From JADZAI01 sp047602465 (GTDB taxonomy: Bacteria > Pseudomonadota > Alphaproteobacteria > Micropepsales > Micropepsaceae): a stretch of 64,000 bases of DNA. The notes below the pieces were generated by a model. It was not told where the DNA came from. It saw only the letters and a program-made list of their open reading frames with translations, and made no database searches. The stretch is from the NCBI GenBank assembly GCA_047602465.1, contig JASGHF010000002.1:248001-312000 (forward strand), written 5' to 3'. Positions 23,175 to 31,989 of this stretch are shown here, piece by piece (within the stretch, counting starts at the first letter, position 1; each line of letters starts with the position of its first letter). A program made the position numbers and the translations under genes.

Positions 23175-25913
23175 ATGGGCGCGCTCTCCTTCGCCGCACC
23201 GCTCGCGCTCGCCGCGCTCGCTGCGCTGCCGGTCATCTGGTGGCTGCTGCGCGTCACGCCGCCCGCGCCCCAGCGCCTGCGCTTTTTCGGCCTGCGCTTT
23301 CTCGCAGGCCTGAAGACCGAAGAAGAAACGCCCGACAAGACGCCGCTCTGGCTTCTCATCCTCCGCATGGCCGCCGCCGCGCTGGTCATCCTCGCGCTGG
23401 CCGAGCCGCTGATGAATGCGTCCCGCTCGCTCACCCGCAGCGACGGCGCGCTCATCCTCGTCGTCGACAATGGCTGGGCCGCCGCCCATCGCTGGGACGA
23501 ACGCCGCGACGAGATGCGCGGCCTCATCGAGGAAGCACGCCGCGCCGATCTCCCCGTCATCCTCGCGCCCACCGCCTCGGCCGATTTCGACATCCGCAAG
23601 GAAGATCCCGCCGACGCCCTCGCCCGCGCCATGGCGCTGGAGCCGCAGCCCTTCCGCAGCGACCGCAGCGCCATGCTCGCGCGCCTCAGCGCAGCCGCGA
23701 CCGGCATGAATGCCCGCGTCGTCTGGCTCGCCGACGGCATCGGCGACAGCGACACGGGCGAGATCGTCACCGATCTCACCGGCTTCGGCGAAACGGCGAT
23801 CTATCTCGACAACGACATAGCGCCCGCCTTCGCCATGCTCCCGCCGACGCAGGATGAGACAGGCCTCACCGCCCACCTCCTGCGCGCCGCGCCCGGCCCG
23901 GCGCTCAGCGGCAATGTCCAGGCTTTCGGCGAAGGCGGACGCTTCATCGCCGCCGCGCCCTTCAGCTTCGCCTCGGGCGAGGTCAAGACCGAAGCCCGGA
24001 TCGAAACCCCCGGCGCGCTCCGCAACGACATCGAACGCCTCGCCGTCGACAGCCGCGCCAGCGCCGGGTCCGTCACGCTGCTGGACGAAAGCGCGCGCCG
24101 CCGCCCCGTCGGCATTGTCTCGGGCGACGAGGGCCAGGGCGGCCAGCCGCTGCTCTCCGCCACCTATTATCTGGAACGCGCGTTCGAGAACGCCGCCGAA
24201 GCGCGCCTCGGCACCGTCTCCGAACATCTCGACCGCGGCATCTCGATGCTGGTCCTCGCCGATGTCGGTCAGGTGACGGGCGAGGAAGAAACCCGCCTCG
24301 CCGACTGGATCGACAAGGGCGGCGTCCTCATCCGCTTCGCCGGACCGCGCCTCGCGGGCGGCGGCGGCGACGATCTTCTCCCCGTGCGCCTCCGCCAGAC
24401 CGGCGCCCGCGCCCTCGGCGGCGCGCTCTCATGGGAGAAGCCGCAGACCCTCGCGCCCTTCCCCAAGGCGGGACCGTTCGCGGGCCTGAAAGCGCCGGAC
24501 GACATCGCCATCACCCGTCAGGTTCTCGCCGAACCCTCGCTGGAACTCGAAAGCCGCACCTGGGCCTCGCTCGCCGACGGCACGCCGCTCGTCACGGGCG
24601 TGAAGCGCGGCGAAGGCTGGATCGTCCTCTTCCACATCACCGCGAATGCCGAGTGGTCGAACCTGCCGCTCTCCGGCCTCTTCGTCGACATGCTGAAGCG
24701 CCTGCTCAGCCTGGGACGCGGCGTCGGCACGTCGGCCGATCAGGCCAACGCGGCGGGCGGCAGCCTCAATCCGCGCCTTGTGCTCGACGGCTTCGGCCGT
24801 CTTGTGAAGCCCGGCGCGGCGGTGACGCCCGTTCCGCGCGGCGGCGCCGAAATCGGCCCTGAACATCCGCCCGGCCTTTACGGCGAAGGCGCCAGCACGC
24901 TCGCGCTCAACCTCTTCGCGGCCGACGCGACGCTGATGCCGTTCCCTGATCTGCCCGCCGGCGCATCGCCGCACGCCTATGGCCAGCGCACCGAAATCGC
25001 CTTCAAGCCCTGGCTGCTCGGCGCGGCGCTGCTGCTCTTCTTCATCGACGCCTTCGCCTCGATGATGCTGCGCGGCTATCGCTTCGGCATCCGTCGCCCC
25101 ACGGCGACGACCGCCGCTCTCATCCTCGCCGCCGCTATCGTCCTGCCCGCCGCGCCGCCTGCCCACGCGCAGGAAAGCGATGCCGCCGCCGACGAATTCG
25201 CTCTCAAGGCCGCGCTCCAGACCCACCTCGCCTATGTCATCACCGGCGACCCCGAACTCGACCGCATGAGCAAGGAAGGCCTGATGGGCCTCACCCGCGT
25301 GCTCGACAACCGCACCGCCGTCTCCGCAGGCGAACCCATCGGCGTCGATCTGGAGAAGGACGATCTCGCCTTCTTCCCGCTGCTCTATTACCCGATCCCC
25401 GACAGCGGCAATCTTCCCTCCGACGCCGCGATCCAGCGCATCGACGCCTATATGAAGAACGGCGGCACGATCCTGTTCGACAGCCGCGACGGCGCAAATG
25501 GCGGCCCCGCCTCCGCCGCCCTGCAGGATATCCTCAGGAAGCTCGATCTGCCGCCGCTTCAGCGCGTGCCGCGCGAGCATGTCCTGACCAAGGCGTTCTA
25601 TCTGCTCTCCATCTTCCCGGGCCGTCAGGCCGACGGCGATGTCTGGGTCGAGGCCCAGCGCGCCGACGGCGAGCCGATCTCCGAAGCTCTCGGCGACGGC
25701 GTCTCCAGCGTCGTCATCGGCGCGGGCGACTGGGCGGCCGCCTGGGCGGCGGACGACTATATGCGCCCGCTCTACGCCATGGGCGCAGGCGGCGAGCGCC
25801 AGCGCGAATACGCCTATCGCTTCGGCGTGAACCTCGTGATGTACGCCCTCACCGGCAACTACAAGGCCGACCAGGTGCATGTGCCCGCGCTGCTGGAGCG
25901 CATGGGCCAATGA
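23175..25913 (+). CDS. BatA-N/DUF4159 membrane protein
   Basis: The 912-residue protein starts with the aerotolerance (BatA) N-terminal domain: two helices around residues 8-25 and 55-78 flanking LRFFGLRFLAGLKTEEETPDKTPLW. A large periplasmic region follows, then two more helices near 615-650 (PWLLGAALLLFFIDAF and AALILAAAIVLPAAP). The last 240 residues (about 670-910) are a DUF4159 domain starting FALKAALQTHLAYVITGD and containing DDLAFFPLLYYPI. The domain has a class I glutamine-amidotransferase-like fold by family knowledge. Its stop overlaps the next gene by 4 bp. The role is unknown beyond envelope association with MoxR/DUF58. Confidence 0.88.
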   Translation: MGALSFAAPLALAALAALPVIWWLLRVTPPAPQRLRFFGLRFLAGLKTEEETPDKTPLWLLILRMAAAALVILALAEPLMNASRSLTRSDGALILVVDNGWAAAHRWDERRDEMRGLIEEARRADLPVILAPTASADFDIRKEDPADALARAMALEPQPFRSDRSAMLARLSAAATGMNARVVWLADGIGDSDTGEIVTDLTGFGETAIYLDNDIAPAFAMLPPTQDETGLTAHLLRAAPGPALSGNVQAFGEGGRFIAAAPFSFASGEVKTEARIETPGALRNDIERLAVDSRASAGSVTLLDESARRRPVGIVSGDEGQGGQPLLSATYYLERAFENAAEARLGTVSEHLDRGISMLVLADVGQVTGEEETRLADWIDKGGVLIRFAGPRLAGGGGDDLLPVRLRQTGARALGGALSWEKPQTLAPFPKAGPFAGLKAPDDIAITRQVLAEPSLELESRTWASLADGTPLVTGVKRGEGWIVLFHITANAEWSNLPLSGLFVDMLKRLLSLGRGVGTSADQANAAGGSLNPRLVLDGFGRLVKPGAAVTPVPRGGAEIGPEHPPGLYGEGASTLALNLFAADATLMPFPDLPAGASPHAYGQRTEIAFKPWLLGAALLLFFIDAFASMMLRGYRFGIRRPTATTAALILAAAIVLPAAPPAHAQESDAAADEFALKAALQTHLAYVITGDPELDRMSKEGLMGLTRVLDNRTAVSAGEPIGVDLEKDDLAFFPLLYYPIPDSGNLPSDAAIQRIDAYMKNGGTILFDSRDGANGGPASAALQDILRKLDLPPLQRVPREHVLTKAFYLLSIFPGRQADGDVWVEAQRADGEPISEALGDGVSSVVIGAGDWAAAWAADDYMRPLYAMGAGGERQREYAYRFGVNLVMYALTGNYKADQVHVPALLERMGQ

Positions 25914-27970
25914 GCTACGCCCTCGCCTTCGAACCGCTGGTTCCGATGTGGGTGGTGATCCTCGCCGCCGCAGTCGCCGTCATCATCGCCGGCCTCGGCT
26001 TCATCCAGCGCGCCCGCGGCGCATGGCTGCGCCTTGCGGCGACGGCGCTGCTGCTCGCCGCGCTGCTCAACCCCGTCGCCGTGGAAACCGAACGCGAGCG
26101 CATCAAGGATGTCGCGGTCATCGTCACCGACACCTCCGAAAGCCAGACCATCAACGACCGCGCCAGACAGGCCGCCGATGCCCTCGCCGAGCTGAAAAAG
26201 CAGCTCGCCTCCGATCCCGCCCTCGACCTCCGTGTCGTGGAGAGCGGCCCCGCCACCGCCGATGGCACGCAGTTGCTGGACGCCGCCCGCCGCGCCCTCG
26301 CCGACACCCCGCCGGACCGCGTCGCCGGCGTCATCCTTCTCACAGACGGCGAAGCGCACGATCCCGAAGCCGCGCGCGACCTCCCCGACGCGCCGGTCCA
26401 CACGCTGCTCACCGGCAAGGAAGGCGAAAAGGACCGCCGCCTTGTCCTCGTCGAAGGCCCCCGCTTCGCGCTCATCGACAAGCCGATGGAACTCGCCATC
26501 CGCGTCGAGGACCAGGGCGCGGGCGATGAAGCCAATGGCCGCCTCGCCGACGTCACCGTCCGCATCGACGGCACGCCCGCCGCCAGCGTGAAGGCCCGCG
26601 TCGGCGAACTGGAGAAAATCAAGGTCACCCTCCCCCATGCCGGCGAGAACGTCATCGAGATCGAGGCCGCCGCCGGGCCGGACGAGCTGACCCTGCTCAA
26701 CAACCGCGCCGTCATCGTCACCAACGGCGTGCGCGACCGCCTGCGCGTCCTCCTCGTCTCGGGCGAACCTCACGCGGGTGAACGCACCTGGCGCAATCTG
26801 CTGAAGGCCGATCCGTCGGTCGATCTCGTCCACTTCACCATTCTGCGCCCGCCCGAAAAGCAGGACGGCACGCCCATCGAGGAACTCTCGCTCATCGCCT
26901 TCCCCACGCGCGAGCTGTTCGAGGAAAAGATCGGCGAGTTCGATCTCATCATCTTCGACCGCTATCAGCGCCTCGGCGTGCTGCCGCCCGACTATTACGA
27001 GAACATCGCCCGCTACGTCGAAAACGGCGGCGCGCTGATGGTGGCGTCCGGCCCGGACTACGCTTCGCCCTTCACCATCTATGACAGCGCCCTCGGCGAC
27101 ATCATGCCCGCCGCGCCCACCGGCATGGTAACGGAAAAGCTCTTCCGCCCGCACGTCACCGAGGCCGGATACCGCCACCCCGTCACTGCCGGCCTCACCG
27201 GCGCCAACACCGCCGATCACGACGCCAGCTGGGGCCGCTGGATGCGCGTCGCCGACGCCTATCCCCTCCACGGCGAAACGGTGATGGAAGGGCCTGACAA
27301 GAAGCCCCTCCTCCTCCTCAACCGCGTCGGCAAGGGCCGCGTCGCGCTGCTGCTGTCGGATCACGCCTGGCTCTGGGCGCGCGGCTATGAAGGCGGCGGC
27401 CCGCAGGCCGAGCTGCTGCGCCGCCTCGCCCACTGGCTGATGAAAGAACCGGACCTCGACGAGGAAAAGCTCACCGCCGACATCTCCGGCGGCGTCCTGA
27501 AAATCACACGCCGCACCATGGGGAAAACCGCCGGCGCCGCCACCGTCACGCGCCCTGACGGCTCCACCGTCGAAGTCCCGCTCACCGAATCCGAACCCGG
27601 CCGCTTCGAGGGCACCGTGAATGCCGAAGCCATCGGCCTCTACCGCGCGCAGGAGGGCGACCTCACCGCCGTCGCCGCCTCCGGCGCGCTGAACCCACGC
27701 GAATTCCAGGATGTCCGCGCCACCGCCGGCATTCTCCAGCCTGTCGCCGAGGCCTCAGGCGGCCGCCTTTCCTGGCTGGAGGACGGCGTCCCCTCCACCC
27801 GCCGCGTCCGGGCCGGACGCGCGGCCGGCGGCTCGGGCTGGATCGGCCTCGTCGACCGCCAGAACTACGCGACCCTCTCCGTCACGCGCACCACGCTGCT
27901 CGATCCGCTGATCGCCGTGATCCTTGCCCTGGGCCTCTGGGTCGCCGCCTGGCGCCGCGAGGGGACGTAG
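25910..27970 (+). CDS. Large membrane protein with VWA-like and glutamine amidotransferase-like domains
   Basis: The 686-residue product has N-terminal helices (about 12-35 and 40-56), then a soluble part. A VWA-like segment follows the helices (VIVTDTSESQTINDRARQ and GVILLTDGEAHDPEA). A Rossmann-like segment near 280-390 (RLRVLLVSGEPHAGERTWRNLL and FDLIIFDRYQ) resembles the amidotransferase-like domain of such operons but lacks a clear catalytic Cys. A C-terminal helix (LLDPLIAVILALGLWVAAW) is at about 658-680. It is the last gene of the MoxR operon and overlaps its predecessor by 4 bp. It is probably a partner of the DUF4159 protein in the membrane. Confidence 0.82.
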   Translation: MSYALAFEPLVPMWVVILAAAVAVIIAGLGFIQRARGAWLRLAATALLLAALLNPVAVETERERIKDVAVIVTDTSESQTINDRARQAADALAELKKQLASDPALDLRVVESGPATADGTQLLDAARRALADTPPDRVAGVILLTDGEAHDPEAARDLPDAPVHTLLTGKEGEKDRRLVLVEGPRFALIDKPMELAIRVEDQGAGDEANGRLADVTVRIDGTPAASVKARVGELEKIKVTLPHAGENVIEIEAAAGPDELTLLNNRAVIVTNGVRDRLRVLLVSGEPHAGERTWRNLLKADPSVDLVHFTILRPPEKQDGTPIEELSLIAFPTRELFEEKIGEFDLIIFDRYQRLGVLPPDYYENIARYVENGGALMVASGPDYASPFTIYDSALGDIMPAAPTGMVTEKLFRPHVTEAGYRHPVTAGLTGANTADHDASWGRWMRVADAYPLHGETVMEGPDKKPLLLLNRVGKGRVALLLSDHAWLWARGYEGGGPQAELLRRLAHWLMKEPDLDEEKLTADISGGVLKITRRTMGKTAGAATVTRPDGSTVEVPLTESEPGRFEGTVNAEAIGLYRAQEGDLTAVAASGALNPREFQDVRATAGILQPVAEASGGRLSWLEDGVPSTRRVRAGRAAGGSGWIGLVDRQNYATLSVTRTTLLDPLIAVILALGLWVAAWRREGT

Positions 27971-27991
27971 CCCCCGCTTTCGCCGCCGCCG

Positions 27992-28456
27992 TCACGTCAC
28001 CGTGACGTCTTTCCACCCGCTGCTCGGATCGGTCGACCAGGCGACGTCCAGACCGGCAAGCGCCTGCCACTTCACCGCGATGATCTTGCCGATCAGCGTC
28101 GGCAGCCCGGTCGAGGGCACATCGATCTCCGCCGTGAACTGCTGCGTCGACCCGGCCGGCAGCTCCTGCCCCTCGGCGATCACATATTCCTGGCTGAACA
28201 CCGTCTCGCTTTCCTGCACCCGCACCGTCTGCGAACCGCCCGACTGTCCCGGCGGCGCCGAGACGCTGTAGCGCGGAATATCGACGGTCTCGCTGGCATG
28301 CAGCTTCACATAGATGCGCTTCGCCTTCACGGCGGCAGAGCCGACATGCACGTCGACCGTCACCTTGGCCTTCGTTCCGCGCTTCACCTCACCAATGGTC
28401 AGATCGACCTCCGCCGCTCCGCCCGTCACGCGCCGCAGCGCTCCCAGAATGGCCAT
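27992..28456 (-). CDS. Arrestin-fold-like protein of unknown function
   Basis: The 154-residue protein has no signal peptide and is almost all beta-strand: AEVDLTIGEVKRGTKAKVTVDVHVGS, KRIYVKLHASETVDI, and FTAEIDVPSTGLPTLIGKIIAVKWQALAGLDVAW. Alternating strands with a terminal VKWxLxAxLDVxW segment resemble Spo0M/arrestin-like proteins, but the match is by pattern only. It stands alone on the minus strand, converging on the MoxR operon with a 21-bp gap. Function cannot be assigned. Confidence 0.6.
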   Translation of the reverse strand: MAILGALRRVTGGAAEVDLTIGEVKRGTKAKVTVDVHVGSAAVKAKRIYVKLHASETVDIPRYSVSAPPGQSGGSQTVRVQESETVFSQEYVIAEGQELPAGSTQQFTAEIDVPSTGLPTLIGKIIAVKWQALAGLDVAWSTDPSSGWKDVTVT

Positions 28457-28535
28457 CGCCGTCCTCCCGTTTCAGCCTGATCTCACCGGAAACTAGACGA
28501 CCGCCATGCCGGATCAATCCGCGCGCGGTGCGGCG

Positions 28536-29024
28536 TTACAGCGCGCGGGTGATCGGACCGTGCAGCTCCGCCAGCCCGCCCGGCGCCAGCTCGCGCCACA
28601 GAACGCGGTCATAATCCACCGGCCCCGGCATGGTCAGCGCGCCCTTCGGCGCCTTCGCGAAACCCACGCGCGCGTAATACGGCTCGTCGCCCACCAGCAT
28701 CACCGAGCGATGGCCCAGCGCAGCCGCCCGCTCCAGCGTCAGCTTCATCAGCCCCACGGCCATGCCGCGCCCGCGATGCGCCGGCAGCACCGCCACCGGA
28801 CCCAGCATCAGCGACGGCACGCCGCCGATGCGGATCGGCCAGTACCGGATCGTCCCGCGTATCTCGCCCTCTTCCTCGGCCACATAGGACAGCGCGCCGA
28901 TGCAATCGACGCCTTCGCGCAGGCGATAGGCCGTCTTGGCGAACCGGCCGGGGCCGAAGCTCGCATTCAGCAGGGCGTCGATCGCCGGCCCGTCTTCGGG
29001 CCGTTCAGGGCGGAGGTCAAACAT
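28536..29024 (-). CDS. GNAT family N-acetyltransferase
   Basis: The 162-residue protein has the GNAT layout. The N-terminus MFDLRPERPEDGPAIDALLN starts the fold. The acetyl-CoA site is LGPVAVLPAHRGRGMAVGLMKLTLERA, containing the R/Q-x-x-G-x-G/A motif (RGRGMA). The segment HRSVMLVGDEPYYARVGFAKAP is the conserved end typical of YhbS-like members. It transfers acetyl groups from acetyl-CoA to an unknown amine, in the cytoplasm. It stands alone and diverges from the GST gene at 29191. Confidence 0.87.
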   Translation of the reverse strand: MFDLRPERPEDGPAIDALLNASFGPGRFAKTAYRLREGVDCIGALSYVAEEEGEIRGTIRYWPIRIGGVPSLMLGPVAVLPAHRGRGMAVGLMKLTLERAAALGHRSVMLVGDEPYYARVGFAKAPKGALTMPGPVDYDRVLWRELAPGGLAELHGPITRAL

Positions 29025-29190
29025 CGGAAGTCTCGTCTAGGGAAATGGTCATGCGTCGGCAACAGGCGCGGCGTTTCGCCGTCCGTCTCAGCCTCGTCGC
29101 AGGGACCGTTCCGATGTCATGGCGCGCGCGTAGCACGAATGGCATTTCCCCGCCAAGCGATGTTCTATGGCCCGGTCAACGGAGTGTCCC

Positions 29191-29790
29191 ATGCTCAAGG
29201 TGTTTCACGCCCCCGGCTCGCGCTCGCTGCGCGTCCTGTGGACCCTCCATGAGATCGGCCTCGATGCCGAAATCGTCACGCTCGGCTACCCGCCGCGCCT
29301 GAAAGAGCCTGAATACGTCAAGCTCAACCCTTCGGGCCTCGCTCCCGCTCTGGCCGACGGCGATCTCTTCCTCACCGAATCCATGGCGATCTGCGACCAC
29401 CTCGCCAGGCTGCGCCCCGAAGCCGGCCTCACGCCAGGCCCCGGCGACGACAGCGACGGCTATCAGACATGGACGTGGTTCGGCGAGGCGACGCTGATGT
29501 TCTCCGTCGCCGCCCTGTTCCGCGCCACGCGCTTCGGCATCACCGCCGATCACCCGTTCTTCGAGGATCTCACGGCGGGCCTCGAAAACCGCCTCGCCAG
29601 CCTGGAGGCGCGCCTGCAGGGCCGCGACTTCGCGGCCTGCGACCGTCTCACCCTGGCCGATATCTCCTGCGGCTTCCCGCTCTACCGCCTCGACGTGCTG
29701 AAACTGGCGGGCCGCTTCGGCCCGGCGACGGCCGCCTACTACAAAGCCTTGAGCGGGCGCCCCGCCTTCCAGGCCGCGCTCGCCCGCTGA
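29191..29790 (+). CDS. Glutathione S-transferase family protein
   Basis: The 199-residue protein starts at 29191, chosen because GGAG lies 7 bases upstream and homology begins at MLKVFHAPGSRSLRVLW. The thioredoxin-like N-domain (1-80) has a Ser-type active-site loop (PGSRSLR), the cis-proline region NPSGLAPAL and the glutathione-contacting TESMAICDHLA. The helical C-domain includes LTLADISCGFPLYRL. It is likely a detoxifying glutathione transferase with unknown substrate. It lies 70 bp upstream of an amidohydrolase. Confidence 0.88.
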   Translation: MLKVFHAPGSRSLRVLWTLHEIGLDAEIVTLGYPPRLKEPEYVKLNPSGLAPALADGDLFLTESMAICDHLARLRPEAGLTPGPGDDSDGYQTWTWFGEATLMFSVAALFRATRFGITADHPFFEDLTAGLENRLASLEARLQGRDFAACDRLTLADISCGFPLYRLDVLKLAGRFGPATAAYYKALSGRPAFQAALAR

Positions 29791-29860
29791 CGGCTTGCCG
29801 CCCGGCCATCGCGGGTGTGAACTTCACCCATCGCCATCAAGAGCGAAATTGAGGGACGCC

Positions 29861-31051
29861 ATGTCTTACGCCAGTGACCGCCTGATCCACGATGCCGACA
29901 GCCATCTGATGGAGCTGGACGGCTGCCTCGACCCGTATTTCGACAAGGCGCACCTCGCCGCGTTCCACGCGCTCCCTTATCTTCACAAGAAAGACGGCGA
30001 CTTCCGCTGGTCGAAAAAGGCCCGCGCGCAGCACGCCGATCCGCAATTCCGCGCCGGCGAAGACGCCAACATCATGCTGCGGAAAAACTACGAGGCGCTG
30101 GGGTCATTCCTCCGCGCCGACCGCCCCAAGACGCTCGACCTTCTCGGCTTCGCCAGCCAGCTCGTCTTCACCACCTACTGCCTCGGCAATTTCGGCCTCG
30201 ATCAGTCGAACGACATGGCGCTCTGCTACGCCGCCGCCGACGCCCATAACCGCATGATGGCCGATTTCTGCAGCGTCGATCGCCGTCTGCTCGGCACCGC
30301 CTATATCCCGCTGGAGGATTTCGAGCGCGCGAAAGCCAGCACCCGCCTCGCCATCGAACTCGGCCTCAAGGGCATCACCATCCCGTCGAAACCGCCACAG
30401 CATCACAGCCCCACGCATATCGCGCTCGATCCCGTCTGGCGCATGGCGGAAGAGGCCGGCATCCCCATCCTCTTCCATGTCGGCGGCGAGGATAAACTTG
30501 CCAGCGCTTATTTTGAGAACGGCCTCCCCCGCGTGAAGGATTTCCACGGCGGGGAGGAGAACTTCACCTCGGTCAGCTACATGACCATCCCGATGTCGGT
30601 GATGCAGACGCTGGCCGCCTTCATCTTCGACGGCGTGCTCGACCGTTTCCCGAATCTCAAATTCGGCGTCATCGAACTTGGCGCCTCATGGCTGCCCGGC
30701 TGGATGAAAAATCTCGACGGCGCCGCCATGGCCTTCGCCAAAAACGAAGAACGCCTGCAACGCCTCAGCGCCAAACCGTCGGAGATCGTGAAGCGCCAGG
30801 TCCGCGTCACGCCCTACCCGCATGAGGACGCCGGCTGGATCATCCAGAACGGTGCTGAGGACATCGCCCTCTTCTCGTCGGATTTCCCCCACGTCGAAGG
30901 CGGCCGCAACCCGCTCAAGCGCTTCGACGACTCGCTCAGCATCGTCACCGACCCGCAGCGGGCAAAATTCTACGCCGAAAACTTCATCGACCTGATGGGT
31001 CCAGCCCTAGCCGAACCCCTCCGCCGCCCGGCGCACCACCGCGCCGCCTGA
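29861..31051 (+). CDS. Amidohydrolase family 2 protein
   Basis: The 396-residue TIM-barrel metal enzyme belongs to the family that includes ACMSD and related decarboxylases (Amidohydro_2). The N-terminal metal motif appears as DADSHLMEL, in which D-x-D-x-H takes the place of H-x-H. Later ligands are likely H474-type positions within ILFHVGGEDKL and the aspartate of LFSSDFPHVEGG. The ATG at 29861 has GAGGGA about 5 bases upstream; a longer frame begins within the GST tail and is rejected. Substrate unknown: hydrolysis or decarboxylation are both possible for the family. Confidence 0.83.
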   Translation: MSYASDRLIHDADSHLMELDGCLDPYFDKAHLAAFHALPYLHKKDGDFRWSKKARAQHADPQFRAGEDANIMLRKNYEALGSFLRADRPKTLDLLGFASQLVFTTYCLGNFGLDQSNDMALCYAAADAHNRMMADFCSVDRRLLGTAYIPLEDFERAKASTRLAIELGLKGITIPSKPPQHHSPTHIALDPVWRMAEEAGIPILFHVGGEDKLASAYFENGLPRVKDFHGGEENFTSVSYMTIPMSVMQTLAAFIFDGVLDRFPNLKFGVIELGASWLPGWMKNLDGAAMAFAKNEERLQRLSAKPSEIVKRQVRVTPYPHEDAGWIIQNGAEDIALFSSDFPHVEGGRNPLKRFDDSLSIVTDPQRAKFYAENFIDLMGPALAEPLRRPAHHRAA

Positions 31052-31067
31052 GTTACCCCTCTTTTGT

Positions 31068-31120
31068 CTTCCCCCGTCCTTACGGGGGAAGTACCCCGCA
31101 AAGCGGGGAGATGGGGGCGC
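31068..31120. repeat. Dispersed palindromic repeat, family A, copy 2
   Basis: The element reads CTTCCCCCGTCC, TTACGGGGGAAGTACC, CCGCAAAGCGGGGAGATGGGGGCGC. CCCCCGT pairs with ACGGGGG and CCCCGC with GCGGGG. It lies between the converging amidohydrolase and coq4 genes. Confidence 0.7.
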
Positions 31121-31143
31121 TCGGGAACTGAGGGCCTGCAGCC

Positions 31144-31905
31144 CTACTCCGCGGCGATCGCCGATCCCATGAACCCGGTCGCGCTCAGCGCCCGCTGGGC
31201 CGCCTTGTAGCGCACCGGCTCCGACAGTTTCAGCCGCGCCCGCGCCGCATCCAGCGGCTCGGCGAACAGCGCGCCGACATCCTCATAGTTCAGCCACGCC
31301 GCCTGACGGCCGCGTTTGTAGCCCTCGCGCACCGCGCGCATCACGGTCCAGCCGTTCTTTTTGAACAGGTTCTTCAGCACGCCCATCTTGGCGATGAAGC
31401 CCCAGCCGAGGCCGCCGCCCTGCGCGTAGGAGAAGTTCACCAGGCACAACTCGCCCAGCGGCTCGTCGGCCTGATAGCCGGTCAGCACATGCCAGATGTC
31501 GTGGATGTCACGCTGACGGCGGCCGAACCACGCATAGGGATGCGCCACGTCTTCCTGGCGGCGGTCCTGGTTGCTGACCTCTTTCAGACCGTCCGCCGAA
31601 TAGCCCGTCCGGTCCAGGAAGTCGCGATAGGCCGCGCCCACCGTGCCCGGCGCGAACGAATCCACCCACGCCCGGTCCATCAGCTTCTCGACCAGTTCGA
31701 CGCGCTGATAGGCCATGCGCCCGCCTTCCGGCGTCGCCACCAGCTTCTCATAGCCCCACTTCGCCGCCGCGCCGTTCAGCGCCTGCATGATGCGGAAGAC
31801 CTGAACGGTGTCGTTCGGGTCGGCCAGCAACTTGCGCATCGCCGCGAAGGCGGTCTTCCAGTCGCGCTTGTAGGTGACTGTGGAAAGGGCTGCGGCTTCG
31901 GCCAT
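31144..31905 (-). CDS. Coq4-family ubiquinone biosynthesis protein
   Basis: Coq4 homologues bind zinc and act in ubiquinone synthesis; recent work on the family points to oxidative decarboxylation of the ring precursor. The 253-residue protein carries the family metal motif H-D-x-x-H with a downstream glutamate (DIHDIWHVLTGYQADEPLGE). It also has the C-terminal block GWTVMRAVREGYKRGRQA and the start AVSTVTYKRDWKTAF-type helix. It is divergent from a TetR regulator across a perfect palindromic operator 23 bp upstream of its ATG, so repression by that regulator is likely. Ubiquinone itself feeds the bc1 complex encoded at 9.6-12.3 kb. Confidence 0.88.
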   Translation of the reverse strand: MAEAAALSTVTYKRDWKTAFAAMRKLLADPNDTVQVFRIMQALNGAAAKWGYEKLVATPEGGRMAYQRVELVEKLMDRAWVDSFAPGTVGAAYRDFLDRTGYSADGLKEVSNQDRRQEDVAHPYAWFGRRQRDIHDIWHVLTGYQADEPLGELCLVNFSYAQGGGLGWGFIAKMGVLKNLFKKNGWTVMRAVREGYKRGRQAAWLNYEDVGALFAEPLDAARARLKLSEPVRYKAAQRALSATGFMGSAIAAE

Positions 31906-31927
31906 CTGACTTCACTCCCGTTGAACT

Positions 31928-31959
31928 GACAATCTGACAATCAACATTGTCAGATTGTC
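31928..31959. promoter_or_regulatory. Perfect 14+14 inverted repeat: TetR-type operator between coq4 and tetR
   Basis: The left arm is GACAATCTGACAAT (31928-31941), the spacer is CAAC and the right arm is ATTGTCAGATTGTC (31946-31959), with no mismatch. Each arm holds two TGACAAT-like units, so the site may bind two dimers. It is 22 bp from the coq4 ATG and 30 bp from the first possible tetR ATG, where it would block both promoters. Confidence 0.85.
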
Positions 31960-31989
31960 TCATTCCGCCCCGCGTGTCAAGAACGGCCT

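Noticed and set aside
22260..24227. Long minus-strand open frame opposite the DUF58/DUF4159 genes
   Set aside because: It is rich in Gly, Ala, Arg and Asp with no domain or start signal; long antisense frames are expected in GC-rich coding sequence. The plus-strand genes have clear families.
24429..27433. Long minus-strand open frames opposite the MoxR-operon membrane proteins
   Set aside because: They have the same composition bias and no recognisable domains; they are shadows of the real plus-strand genes.
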